DNA from: Thermomicrobiales bacterium
Lineage (GTDB): Bacteria > Chloroflexota > Chloroflexia > Thermomicrobiales > UBA6265
Direction: 5' to 3'
Assembly (NCBI GenBank): GCA_041390825.1
Contig: JAWKPF010000028.1
Location: 1 to 59,903, forward strand
Length of the DNA stretch: 59,903 nucleotides
Positions 1 to 7,969 of this stretch are shown piece after piece; within the stretch, counting starts at the first letter, position 1; the number at the start of each line of letters is the position of its first letter. Made by a program: the position numbers and the translations under genes. The notes beneath the pieces were generated by a model that was given only the letters and a program-made list of their open reading frames with translations, made no database searches and was not told the origin of the DNA.

Positions 1-867
1 CTTGATCGAGTACCCGCCGGTATCGAACGTGATGCACTTGCCGACCAGCCCGATCGAGCGGATCCCCTTCTTGGCGCCCTTCGGCTTATAGGTCAGATGG
101 ATCATGCATGGCGGACTCGCGCTCCCTTTCCCAACGGTGAGGATCGCCTCGGCGCCCATTTTGGCCAACTCTTTCGGCCCAAACACCTCACAGCCAAGAT
201 CGGCCTTCTTGGCCACTTCCTTGGCAATCTCGCCCACTCGGGCGGGGGTGAGCACATGACCCGGCTCATGGGTAAGGCTGCGGGCGAAGTTGACCGCATC
301 GGCCAACGCAGCCCCGCGGGTCAGCGCGGTCTTGACCGTGTCCTCGTCCAGTTGGCGATCGACGAAGGTCAGCGAATCGACCTCGTTCGAAGGCGATTCA
401 TTCTTGACCGTGCCGTTGTAGGTCTGAAAACGGTAGCTTCCGAGCAGCGCCCCTTGCACCGCGCCTTCCAGCGTGGCCCCCGAGCTTCCCTCCGGCAATG
501 CAGAAACGACCTTCTTCGCGCCAGCGTCGCGCGCGGCGGTGACTGCCGCGCCCCACGCCTGGCGAAGCGACTCCGCATCGAGCGTTTCGCTGGCGCCGAT
601 CCCGGCAAGCACCACGCGGCGCGCCTTCATGCGGCCAACCGTCGGAATGACCAGTTGGCTGCCCGGCTTGCCTTTGAATCTGGCGTCCGCGGCCAGTTGC
701 CGAAGTTCGCCCTTGAGCGACGAATTGGCTTCGGCGGTCGCTCCCGCAAAGATCAATTCTCCCGAGGCGTCGGTGCGAATGGGCAGAATCAGCGCGTCTG
801 CCTCGACCTTGAGCGGATTGCCGGAGTCATACGAGAGCGTAAAGGTCATCGCGTTGTCCTGTTCCAT
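1..867 (-). CDS. pepA: Leucyl aminopeptidase (M17), 5' part only
   Basis: This gene runs off the left edge, so only the first 289 codons are present. The protein would be a cytosolic dimetal aminopeptidase removing N-terminal residues from peptides. Residues 1-170 form the M17 N-terminal domain. After it comes HEPGHVLTP, corresponding to the NxPxNxxTP stretch of the family, and the fragment ends at GKCITFDTGG, whose Lys and Asp are part of the metal and active site. The usual glycine is Cys here. The ATG at 865-867 is taken as start; an in-frame ATG at 847-849 has a weak AGGAC upstream and is an alternative. It is the last visible gene of a long minus-strand run that starts with the lacI gene, and is separated from the preceding dehydrogenase gene by a heptamer repeat element. 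The family call is secure. Confidence 0.9.
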   Translation of the reverse strand, partial: MEQDNAMTFTLSYDSGNPLKVEADALILPIRTDASGELIFAGATAEANSSLKGELRQLAADARFKGKPGSQLVIPTVGRMKARRVVLAGIGASETLDAESLRQAWGAAVTAARDAGAKKVVSALPEGSSGATLEGAVQGALLGSYRFQTYNGTVKNESPSNEVDSLTFVDRQLDEDTVKTALTRGAALADAVNFARSLTHEPGHVLTPARVGEIAKEVAKKADLGCEVFGPKELAKMGAEAILTVGKGSASPPCMIHLTYKPKGAKKGIRSIGLVGKCITFDTGGYSIK

Positions 868-921
868 GTGCGGCCCCAAATCGAGCCGTCCTGCGGTTCC
901 AATTCTCGCACGCGACACGCG

Positions 922-993
922 GCGCCCTGAGTCCAGTCTCCCCCGATCGCGCCCGCTCTGGGCGCCGGACTCTGGACCCTGGACTCTCGCCTC
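922..993. repeat. Heptamer inverted repeat element, TGGACYC type
   Basis: Four 7-bp units lie at 966-993. The first three match TGGACYC closely and the fourth is diverged. The opposite arm at about 922-942 is degenerate but contains the reverse-complement unit GAGTCCA at 929-935. The element fills most of the gap between the dehydrogenase stop (999) and the aminopeptidase start (867), so it would be transcribed with both. Confidence 0.6.
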
Positions 994-998
994 CGAAC

Positions 999-2027
999 TC
1001 AAACAACAATCGTCGCTCCGCCCTCGGCGCACGAACGATCGATCGCAAACAACGCCCGATGCGTGTTGACCCCATCGTGAACGTTTACGTGACTCTCTTT
1101 GCCTTCGAGGATGCAATCGAGGAAATGGTCGACCTCCCCCTGGAAGGGATGATGGCTGACCGCTCCGCTGTTCGGCAGCACGGTCGGGAACTCGATCCAG
1201 CCGGTCACACCGGGAAGCTTGCGGCTGAAGAAGCGGTTGTCGCGCAAACCGCCGTCGGTGCCGAGCACATCGACATTGAACTGGTACGGCATCCATTGCT
1301 CGACCGCAGCCGAAACCTTGCCCGCTTTGCCGTTGGCGAAGCGGACGATAGCCGTTTGCCCCGGCAAGTGCACGATGTCCTCGGCACCATGGAAGCCAAG
1401 CGCGCTGACTTCGACGATATCGCTCCCCATCAGGTAGCGGGCCAGGTCGAGCGCATGGCACCCGCCAAGCAGCATGGCGGTGGCGTCCATCTTCGACAGG
1501 TGATCCTCCGATCCCGGATACCCGCTTTGCTCGGGGTTGTGCCAGTAGTCGGTCTGCACATAGAGAACCTCCCCCAGCATCCCCTCCTCGATCAGCGCTT
1601 TGGTTGCCAACGTGGCCGGATTGAAGCGCAGCACGAACCCGCAGACCGTGCGAATGCTGGCCTTTGTGACGGCTGCGTCCATTGCCTCGAGCTCCTCGAG
1701 GTTCATTGCGATCGGCTTCTCGACCAGGCAATGCTTGCCCGCGTTGGCGGCAGCGATGACATCGGCGGCATGCCGGCTGTGGGGTGTGGTGATCGAAAGC
1801 GCATCCAGGTTTGGGTCGCTCAGAAGCGCGTCCAGATCGTCGTAGATACCGATCGTGGACGGATCGATTCCGACTTCGTGTGCCTTGGCCTCCGCCCCCG
1901 CCTTCGTTCGGCTGCCAATAGCTACCACCTCACAGCGCGGACTGTGCAGATAGGCGTCGAGATGCCCGCTGGAGACATTGCCAGCGCCGAAAATCGCCAC
2001 CCCAATCCGATCGTTTGCCGAAACCAC
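999..2027 (-). CDS. Gfo/Idh/MocA family NAD(P)-dependent oxidoreductase
   Basis: A Rossmann-fold sugar or polyol dehydrogenase, about 342 residues. IGVAIFGAGNVSSGH at the N-terminus is the dinucleotide-binding loop. VEKP near residue 100 carries the catalytic Lys of the EKP motif. GGCHALDLARYL is the usual C-terminal substrate-domain motif. The GTG start at 2025-2027 is preferred because GGGAG stands 10 nt upstream and the protein then begins directly at the nucleotide fold. An upstream ATG at 2076-2078 would add 17 unconserved residues and is buried in an ATGCCGC hairpin (2055-2078). It is downstream of the importer, a second Gfo/Idh gene and a SnoaL gene on the same strand, suggesting carbohydrate catabolism. 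The substrate cannot be told from sequence. Confidence 0.9.
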   Translation of the reverse strand: MVSANDRIGVAIFGAGNVSSGHLDAYLHSPRCEVVAIGSRTKAGAEAKAHEVGIDPSTIGIYDDLDALLSDPNLDALSITTPHSRHAADVIAAANAGKHCLVEKPIAMNLEELEAMDAAVTKASIRTVCGFVLRFNPATLATKALIEEGMLGEVLYVQTDYWHNPEQSGYPGSEDHLSKMDATAMLLGGCHALDLARYLMGSDIVEVSALGFHGAEDIVHLPGQTAIVRFANGKAGKVSAAVEQWMPYQFNVDVLGTDGGLRDNRFFSRKLPGVTGWIEFPTVLPNSGAVSHHPFQGEVDHFLDCILEGKESHVNVHDGVNTHRALFAIDRSCAEGGATIVV

Positions 2028-2144
2028 CTCTGCGCCGCTCCCTTCGCATCGAACATGCCGCTTGTCGTCTTGCGGCATTGGAACACATCAGGCTCCGTCG
2101 CGCTTCGGGGTACTCTTCGCTTTTCGGTCGAACGGCGCCGCTCG

Positions 2145-2507
2145 CTACCCCTTCACATAGGCAAGCTTCTCGGCAACCTTGCCATCGCGCACCTTGAAAA
2201 GGTCGACACCTCGCACATGCCCCTCGGAACCGTCGGCGTTGGTCCAGGTATAGCGCCAGCGAACGATCACCCGGTCGCCGGCAACGATGGCTTCTTCGGC
2301 GTCGAAGCGCATGCCTGGCGTTTTCGCCAGGTCGGTCCAGAATGCGCGCACCGCCTCCTGACCGCGAAACACCTCCCCATCAGGAAACGGGGAGGTGTTC
2401 TCGAAGAGGCAATCGTCGGTCATGAGCGCCATGACCGCATCGATGTCTTTCGCGTTGAGCGCGTCGCCGAACTGCTCGACAACAGAAAGCGCGTCCTGAT
2501 TCGCCAT
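2145..2507 (-). CDS. SnoaL-like / NTF2-fold protein
   Basis: A 120-residue protein of the SnoaL/NTF2-like fold. It has the typical start, VVEQFGDALNAKDIDAVMALMTDD cut here to its family sense: one N-terminal helix pair followed by 'DDCLFENTSP'. Then come FRGQEAVRAFW and a C-terminal beta sheet ending in DLFKVRDGKVAEKLAY. The family includes polyketide cyclases, small isomerases and many uncharacterised ligand-binding proteins. No catalytic residue can be assigned with confidence. It lies between two Gfo/Idh genes in the same direction with gaps of 30 and 117 nt, so it is probably co-transcribed and could act on or bind the same substrate. Function is inferred only from fold. Confidence 0.85.
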   Translation of the reverse strand: MANQDALSVVEQFGDALNAKDIDAVMALMTDDCLFENTSPFPDGEVFRGQEAVRAFWTDLAKTPGMRFDAEEAIVAGDRVIVRWRYTWTNADGSEGHVRGVDLFKVRDGKVAEKLAYVKG

Positions 2508-2537
2508 GCGAACCCTCCCGATGGCGAATTCTGGCGG

Positions 2538-3635
2538 CTAGAACGACGTGTTCAGCGCGATGGCCTTGCCGCTGGTTGCAGATTCCGCCGATGACAAGAT
2601 GATCTCCAGAATATGAATGGCATGCTCCGCGGTCAAGATGGGATCCTGCGTGCCATTCAGCACACTCACGAAATGACGCGGTCCGGACCAGATCAGGTTC
2701 TCGTTTGGATGCCCGATCGGGGAAGGCGGCCCAACCCGTTTCTGCCAGCCAGCGAGTCCGGCCGGGGACGGGTCGCGCTGGAAGTAGTCGATTGGGCCAG
2801 CTGCGTTGTACCAGTCCTCCAGCCAGATGGTCAGGCTTGCGTCGGAACAATGCACCTCCATCGCCGGCGCCTGTGAACCGGGTACCGCAAAGCTGGAAAG
2901 GACCTGCGCATAGCTGTTGTTGCCGAAGTCGAGCTGGATCATGGAGACATCCGGTGTTTCTACGCTGATCTTCTCGCCCTGCAGCCGCGGGATGAGCACG
3001 GTCCGCTCTGGAATCGTAATACCAGCGAAACTCTGCACGCGCTTGGCGGGCCCGAACAGTCCGGTAATGCCGTGCAGCACGTAAACACCGATATCGAGAA
3101 TCGGCCCGACGCCTTTCCTATAGAAAACGGACGGATCGCCAGTGTACTGCCGCCAGTTGGCCGGACCGAGATTGGCCATTTGCCCCACGGCAACCGTCGG
3201 TGTGCCCATCCGCCCCTCGTCCAGGAAGCGCTTGATCCATTGAAACCGGTCGGTCGCCATCGTGGCCGGCGCGCAGAGATAGACCAGCCCCTCATCCTTC
3301 GCGCGTTTGGCAAGCGCCTGCCCCTCGGCAACCGTCGCGGCAATCGGCTTTTCGGAAAAGACATGCAGCCCATGATCGAACGCGGTGCCGGTAACCTCGG
3401 CATGCAGCGGCGCTGGCGTCAGGTTGAACACCGCGTCGAGTCCAGCGTGATTCAGGAACGGCTCGAACTCGGAATATGCGGTCGCGTTCGGGAACTTGGC
3501 CGCGGCTGCCTGCGCGCGCTCCAGCATGGGATCGAATGTGGCCACCACGGTGGCGCGGGCGGCGTCGGCCAGAATCCCGGGGATGTAGGTGCGAAACGCG
3601 ACATCCCCGCATCCGATGAGTCCGAGCATCTTCAT
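2538..3635 (-). CDS. Gfo/Idh/MocA family oxidoreductase
   Basis: A 365-residue cytosolic dehydrogenase. The NAD(P)-binding loop is MKMLGLIGCGDVAFRTYIPG at the very N-terminus, which supports the ATG start. FSEKPIAATV near residue 95 contains the EKP motif. GVGPILDIGVYVLHGITGLFG around residue 190 is the substrate-domain motif with conserved Asp and His. It starts 127 nt downstream of the importer ATPase gene, reading the same way. The gap contains a small CGCAGGG hairpin (3671-3692). It and the second dehydrogenase (999-2027) are only distantly similar, so they probably catalyse different steps on one sugar rather than being a recent duplication. Confidence 0.92.
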   Translation of the reverse strand: MKMLGLIGCGDVAFRTYIPGILADAARATVVATFDPMLERAQAAAAKFPNATAYSEFEPFLNHAGLDAVFNLTPAPLHAEVTGTAFDHGLHVFSEKPIAATVAEGQALAKRAKDEGLVYLCAPATMATDRFQWIKRFLDEGRMGTPTVAVGQMANLGPANWRQYTGDPSVFYRKGVGPILDIGVYVLHGITGLFGPAKRVQSFAGITIPERTVLIPRLQGEKISVETPDVSMIQLDFGNNSYAQVLSSFAVPGSQAPAMEVHCSDASLTIWLEDWYNAAGPIDYFQRDPSPAGLAGWQKRVGPPSPIGHPNENLIWSGPRHFVSVLNGTQDPILTAEHAIHILEIILSSAESATSGKAIALNTSF

Positions 3636-3681
3636 TTCCTGGTGTTTCCTTTCGTCTTCTCGTGCGCGTGCGCAGGGATCC

Positions 3682-3709
3682 TCGACCCTGCGACCTCTGT
3701 CCCGCTCCC
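3682..3709. repeat. Possible degenerate heptamer array
   Basis: Four consecutive 7-nt units each end in CC (period 7) between the importer ATPase stop and the dehydrogenase start. They vaguely resemble the TGGACYC arrays but no opposing arm is clear. Could be chance. Confidence 0.2.
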
Positions 3710-3762
3710 GAACGATCGATCAGATCGATATCGATTCGTCGCCATTCCCGCTGGGAATCGAT

Positions 3763-4770
3763 TTACGCCTTTGGCTCGCCCGGTCCGTGCAAATGGCATT
3801 TCACCCAGTGCTGCGCGTTGAGCTGGGTTCTGCCCGGCATCATGTCCCGGCAGACCGGCATGACATGTGGGCAGCGCGGCGCGTAGGGGCAACCGGGTGG
3901 TGCATCGACCAGCACCGGCGGCTCCCACCGTTGATGCCCGGCCAGGGCCCCGTGCTCTGCCAGAGGATCTGGCACAGCATCGAGCAGCCGCTGCGTATAT
4001 GGGTGGGCCGGATGGGTGACCAACTCCTCGCTTTCGGATCCCTCCACCATCTGACCGCCATACATGACCGTGGTTTCGTCGGCGAAGTAGCGCGCGCTGG
4101 CCAGGTCGTGGGTGATATAGAGATACGACAGTCCACGATCCTGCTTGAGGCGCTCCATGAGATTGAGAATGCCCATGCGGATCGAGACATCGAGCATCGA
4201 GATCGGCTCATCCGCCAGGATGATCTCCGGCTCGACCGCCAGCGCCCGCGCGAACGAGACACGCTGGCGCTGTCCACCGGAGAGTTCGTAGGGATACTTG
4301 CTGACATACTGTTCGGCCGGCGAAAGCCCCACACTGTCCAGCAACGAAGTCACTTTGGCAGCCGCGTCTTTACCGCCGTGCGCTTTCTTGTGGATTTGTA
4401 GAGAGCGGCGCAGGGTGTGGTCGATCGTCTTGACCGGGTTCAGTGATCCAAACGGGTCCTGAAAGATCATCTGCACATCACCGCGATAGCTCAGCGACGC
4501 GGTCTTTTCCGATTGCAGAACATTCCGCCCCTTGTACCAGATCTCTCCGCTGGTCGGTTCGATCAACCGGGCCACGCAGCGCGCCGCCGTGCTCTTGCCA
4601 GAACCTGATTCTCCCACCAGCGCCAGCACATGACCGCGTTTCAGATCGAAACTGACGTCGCTTAGCGCGCGCAACTGCATCCGATGAAAAGCGGTTCCCA
4701 CCGGAAAGTACTTCGTGACATTGCGAACGGAAAGCAGGACCTCGTCCTGCTGGGGATCCTGCGCGCTCAC
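3763..4770 (-). CDS. ABC importer ATPase, OppF/DppF type
   Basis: One of two ATPases energising the adjacent peptide-type importer. The 335-residue protein has Walker A GESGSGKST near residue 53, signature LSGGQRQR, and Walker B with ADEP. The C-terminal oligopeptide-transporter extension carries clustered cysteines (GCPYAPRCPHVMPVC), typical of OppD/OppF proteins. Its ATG overlaps the stop of the preceding ATPase gene by four bases, so the two are translationally coupled. OppF-like rather than OppD-like is chosen because it is the second, downstream ATPase. The family also serves oligosaccharide importers in several thermophiles, and the local LacI operator makes sugar transport a real alternative. 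Confidence 0.93.
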   Translation of the reverse strand: MSAQDPQQDEVLLSVRNVTKYFPVGTAFHRMQLRALSDVSFDLKRGHVLALVGESGSGKSTAARCVARLIEPTSGEIWYKGRNVLQSEKTASLSYRGDVQMIFQDPFGSLNPVKTIDHTLRRSLQIHKKAHGGKDAAAKVTSLLDSVGLSPAEQYVSKYPYELSGGQRQRVSFARALAVEPEIILADEPISMLDVSIRMGILNLMERLKQDRGLSYLYITHDLASARYFADETTVMYGGQMVEGSESEELVTHPAHPYTQRLLDAVPDPLAEHGALAGHQRWEPPVLVDAPPGCPYAPRCPHVMPVCRDMMPGRTQLNAQHWVKCHLHGPGEPKA

Positions 4771-5807
4771 CGGCGTGCTCCAATCAGATTCGAATCGTCG
4801 ATCGTGGCGCGCATCGCCTTCGAGGTATCGAAATCATGCACGCCGTCCTGCAGGAAACAGGCAACTTGTCGATTGCCCGGCAGCTGGAGCAGTTCCGGCC
4901 GTTGCGCCGGGCACGGCGCGAACGCCAGCGCGCATCGGCTGTTGAACCGGCAGCCGACCGGTGGATCGAGCAGGTTCGGCGGCGCGCCGGGAATCCCCGT
5001 CAGCACGCGACGCGGACCATGCACCAGCGGAAACGAATGCATCAGTCCAAAGGTGTAGGGATGTTTCGGGTCCTTGAACAGTTCCTTCGCCGGAGCCTCT
5101 TCCACGATCTCGCCGGCATACATGATGCCGATCCGGTCGGAAAACTCGACCAGCAACGAGAGATCATGCGTGATGAAGAGCACCGAGAAACCAAATTGCG
5201 ATTTGAGATCCGAGAGCTGTTGCATGATCTCCTGCTGCACCACCACATCCAGCGCGGTCGTTGGCTCGTCCATGATGAGCAGTGGAGGGTTGAGCGCCAG
5301 CGCCATGGCAATAACGGCGCGTTGCCGCATCCCGCCGGAAAGCTCATGCGGATAGGCGTCGATACGGCGCGGATCGATGCCGACGATCTGGAGCAGCTCT
5401 TTCACACGCTCGCGCGCTCCCCGGTCGGACATCTGCTCGTGCGCCTGCAGCGCATCGATGATCTGGTCGCCAATCCGCATCACCGGATTGAGCGAGTTCA
5501 TCGCCGACTGGAACACCATGGCGACATCGCGCCAGCGGTACGCCTCCAGTTCCCGGTCATCGAGCGTCAATACGTTGGTGTCCCGGAACCAGACCTCTCC
5601 GCCAGTGATCACTGCCGGCGGTCCAAGAACGCGCAAGAGCGCCAGCGCCACAGTCGATTTCCCGCAGCCAGATTCGCCTGCCAGCCCATAGACCTCGCCG
5701 GGTTTGATGAAGAACGTCACATTGTCCGCCGCCACCACCGGGCCGCGCGGACTCATGTATTCGACCCGCAGATTGCGGACGTCGAGAATGGGCTGGACCT
5801 CGCTCAT
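4767..5807 (-). CDS. ABC importer ATPase, OppD/DppD type
   Basis: A 346-residue ATPase partner of the OppF-like subunit. It begins MSEVQPILDVRNLRVEYMSP. An open frame continues upstream into the permease gene, but the ATG at 5805-5807 overlaps the permease stop by four bases (ATGA) and fits the family length. Walker A is GESGCGKST (about residue 43), the signature is LSGGMRQR and Walker B is MDEPTTALD. The C-terminal Cys-containing extension includes GCRFNSRC and PCPAQ. It acts on the cytoplasmic face of the DppBC-like channel encoded just upstream. Confidence 0.93.
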   Translation of the reverse strand: MSEVQPILDVRNLRVEYMSPRGPVVAADNVTFFIKPGEVYGLAGESGCGKSTVALALLRVLGPPAVITGGEVWFRDTNVLTLDDRELEAYRWRDVAMVFQSAMNSLNPVMRIGDQIIDALQAHEQMSDRGARERVKELLQIVGIDPRRIDAYPHELSGGMRQRAVIAMALALNPPLLIMDEPTTALDVVVQQEIMQQLSDLKSQFGFSVLFITHDLSLLVEFSDRIGIMYAGEIVEEAPAKELFKDPKHPYTFGLMHSFPLVHGPRRVLTGIPGAPPNLLDPPVGCRFNSRCALAFAPCPAQRPELLQLPGNRQVACFLQDGVHDFDTSKAMRATIDDSNLIGARR

Positions 5808-6862
5808 GAGACACTCCGTGGCGCCACTGGCGTGGCCGCAGCCTGCTGGAGCACGGGTGTGGCCCGGGTTCCAGTCGTCTTCACCTTTCGTTGCTTGAGC
5901 ACCTTGTCGATGCCGGACCGGGCGCGAAGCCGCGGATTGGTGATTTCGTCGATGCCGTAGTTGATCATGGCGAACGCAAATGCCACCAGAGCGATGCAAA
6001 CGCCCGCCGGGACGAAGGTCCACCATGCGCCGGTAATCAAACCCGAGTCGTTCTGCGCCCAGTAGAGATTCGTCCCCCAGCTCACCTGACTCGGATTGCC
6101 AAGTCCCAGGAACTCGAGCGCCGCCTGCGCGCCGATGGCGAAGATGGTCGACCCGATGAAGCTGGCCACGATGATGGAGAGCATGTTGGGCAGGATCTCC
6201 CGGAAGATGATGCGCCAACCCTTTTCCCCAACCACCACTGACGCCGCGACGAAGTCCTTCTCCCGCAACGAAAGCGTCTGCGACCGGATCACGCGCGCCG
6301 GCCAGGCCCAGCCGGTGAGCGTGAGCACCGCCACGAAGTAGAGCAAGTTCTTGCTGCCGACAAATGCGGCCAGCACAACCAGCAGAGGGATGGTGGGAAT
6401 GATCAGAAAGACGTTCATCATCAGCGAAAGCGCATCATCGACCTTTCCCCGGAAGTACCCCGCGGTCATGCCAATCGCGCAGCCGACGATCGTGGTTGCA
6501 ATACCAACCAGGAAGCCGATCTGCAGGGTGAACCGTGCCCCCCAGATCGTCTGAGCCCAAACATCGCGTCCCAATCCCGTGGTGCCGAGCGGGAACTCGC
6601 GTGACGGCGGCAAATGACGCTGACCCACCATCGCCTTCGGATCACCGGGGGAAATGACCGGCGCCAACAACGCCAGCGCGACGTAGACGAAGAGGATCAC
6701 CATCCCCAGGACGGCCTTCTTGCTGTGAAAGAGCGGCGCGATCCAGCCAGGCGCGTACGACTTGATCGAGGCCCAGCGCGATTGCTCGGGTTCGGGGAGC
6801 TCTTGCCCGATTTCGCGGACTTCCTCCGATTCGAGCTCGAGAACCGGTATCTGCAACGACAT
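5804..6862 (-). CDS. ABC importer permease, DppC type
   Basis: A 352-residue inner-membrane permease of the OppC/DppC family. The N-terminal about 45 residues are cytoplasmic, followed by a first membrane segment and about five more. The periplasmic-side LPPSREFPLGTTGLGRDVWAQ region is the classic OppC signature before the BPD_transp_1 domain. The cytoplasmic EAA loop follows WPARVIRSQTLSLREKDFV. The C-terminal about 50 residues (rich in T, A and P) extend past the usual end. It is nine bases from the DppB-like gene and overlaps the next ATPase gene, so it belongs to a tightly coupled transport operon. Confidence 0.93.
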   Translation of the reverse strand: MSLQIPVLELESEEVREIGQELPEPEQSRWASIKSYAPGWIAPLFHSKKAVLGMVILFVYVALALLAPVISPGDPKAMVGQRHLPPSREFPLGTTGLGRDVWAQTIWGARFTLQIGFLVGIATTIVGCAIGMTAGYFRGKVDDALSLMMNVFLIIPTIPLLVVLAAFVGSKNLLYFVAVLTLTGWAWPARVIRSQTLSLREKDFVAASVVVGEKGWRIIFREILPNMLSIIVASFIGSTIFAIGAQAALEFLGLGNPSQVSWGTNLYWAQNDSGLITGAWWTFVPAGVCIALVAFAFAMINYGIDEITNPRLRARSGIDKVLKQRKVKTTGTRATPVLQQAAATPVAPRSVS

Positions 6863-6871
6863 TGCGTGCCC

Positions 6872-7849
6872 CTAGCCTGTTCGCACACGCGGATCGAGCC
6901 GCACATAAAGGAGATCCACGATCAGGTTGGCGACCAGCACCGCCAGCGTGATCATCAGGAAGATCCCTTGCATCAAGGGGTAGTCGAGCTGTCGCACTGC
7001 CACCAGCAGGCTATACCCCAGCCCGGGATAGGCGAACACCACCTCGGTCACCAGCGCGCCGCTAATGACAAAGCCGAGCGCCATGCCAAACGCAGTGACA
7101 CTCGGCAGCAACGCATTGCGGGCGGCGTAGCTAAACATGACTCTTCGCTGCGACAGCCCCTTCGCCTCAGCCATCATTATGTAATCTTCAGACAGGATGG
7201 AGATCATTGCATTGCGCATCCCCAACATCCAGCCACCAATGGCGACGAGGATGATGGTGCCCGCCGGCAAGATCAGATGCTTTCCCACACTCAGCATGAA
7301 CTCGAGACTGAACTCGGGCGAGAGCTGGTCTGAATAGGCATGCCGCAACGGGAGCAACTGCCATTTGAATCCGATGAAAAAGAGCGCCACCGTGGCGATC
7401 CAGAAATAGGGAAACGACCCGGTAAAGAGCAAGACGGGAGGGAGCACCGAATCGACGAACCCGTTGCGGCGCCAGGCGCCGATCACGCCCAGCAGGCTCC
7501 CCAACGCGAAACTGATGACCAGCGCGACCAATCCGAGCAGGATGGTCCAGAAAAAGCTCGTGCGGATCACATCGATGACCGGCGCCGGGAACGAAGATAT
7601 GGACGTGCCGAAGTCCCCTCGCAGCACACTGGTCAAGTAGTTCCAGTATTGATTGATCAGCGGTTCGTCCGAAAGTCCGTATGCCTTGCGCATCGACTCG
7701 AGCTGCGAGGGATCGACCTGGCCTTGCAGCCGGGCGAACATGGCAGTTCCCGGGTCACCCGGCATGAGACGGGGTAGGAAAAAATTGAGCGTGATCGACG
7801 CCCAGAATGCCAGAACGTAAAAGGCAAGCCGCCGGCCAATGTATCTCAC
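6872..7849 (-). CDS. ABC importer permease, DppB type
   Basis: A 325-residue permease partner of the DppC-like protein, starting at a GTG (MRYIGRRLAFY). The first membrane helix and FFLPRLMPGDPGTAM are characteristic of DppB/OppB N-termini. The BPD_transp_1 domain spans about residues 95-320 with six predicted helices. The EAA-loop region contains DYIMMAEAKGLSQRRVMFSY, the contact for the ATPase. It is 120 nt downstream of the binding-protein gene. That gap contains two strong hairpins, likely giving lower permease than binding-protein expression. Confidence 0.93.
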   Translation of the reverse strand: MRYIGRRLAFYVLAFWASITLNFFLPRLMPGDPGTAMFARLQGQVDPSQLESMRKAYGLSDEPLINQYWNYLTSVLRGDFGTSISSFPAPVIDVIRTSFFWTILLGLVALVISFALGSLLGVIGAWRRNGFVDSVLPPVLLFTGSFPYFWIATVALFFIGFKWQLLPLRHAYSDQLSPEFSLEFMLSVGKHLILPAGTIILVAIGGWMLGMRNAMISILSEDYIMMAEAKGLSQRRVMFSYAARNALLPSVTAFGMALGFVISGALVTEVVFAYPGLGYSLLVAVRQLDYPLMQGIFLMITLAVLVANLIVDLLYVRLDPRVRTG

Positions 7850-7881
7850 GAGTCAACCCTCGCTAGCGCCGTTGGAGCGTG

Positions 7882-7949
7882 GGAGCAGGATGGCGTTTTG
7901 GGCGCCATCCTACTCCGATTGGCCCCGCGAATGCGAGATGCGCGGGGCC
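7882..7949 (-). terminator. Two intercistronic hairpins between binding-protein and permease genes
   Basis: AGGATGGCG at 7887-7895 pairs with 7903-7911, and is extended by four more pairs after a one-base mismatch. GGCCCCGCG at 7921-7929 pairs with 7941-7949. No strong U tract follows on the minus strand, so partial termination or 3'-end protection of the binding-protein mRNA is more likely than full termination. Confidence 0.6.
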
Positions 7950-7969
7950 AGGTGCGCTCCCGATGGTCG

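Noticed and set aside
97..1069. Long plus-strand open frames over the aminopeptidase gene
   Set aside because: They are antisense shadows of a clear M17 gene and are rich in Arg and Ala without family resemblance.
1059..2594. 511-codon plus-strand open frame
   Set aside because: It lies opposite a Gfo/Idh gene and the SnoaL gene with strong motifs; high GC produces long antisense frames.
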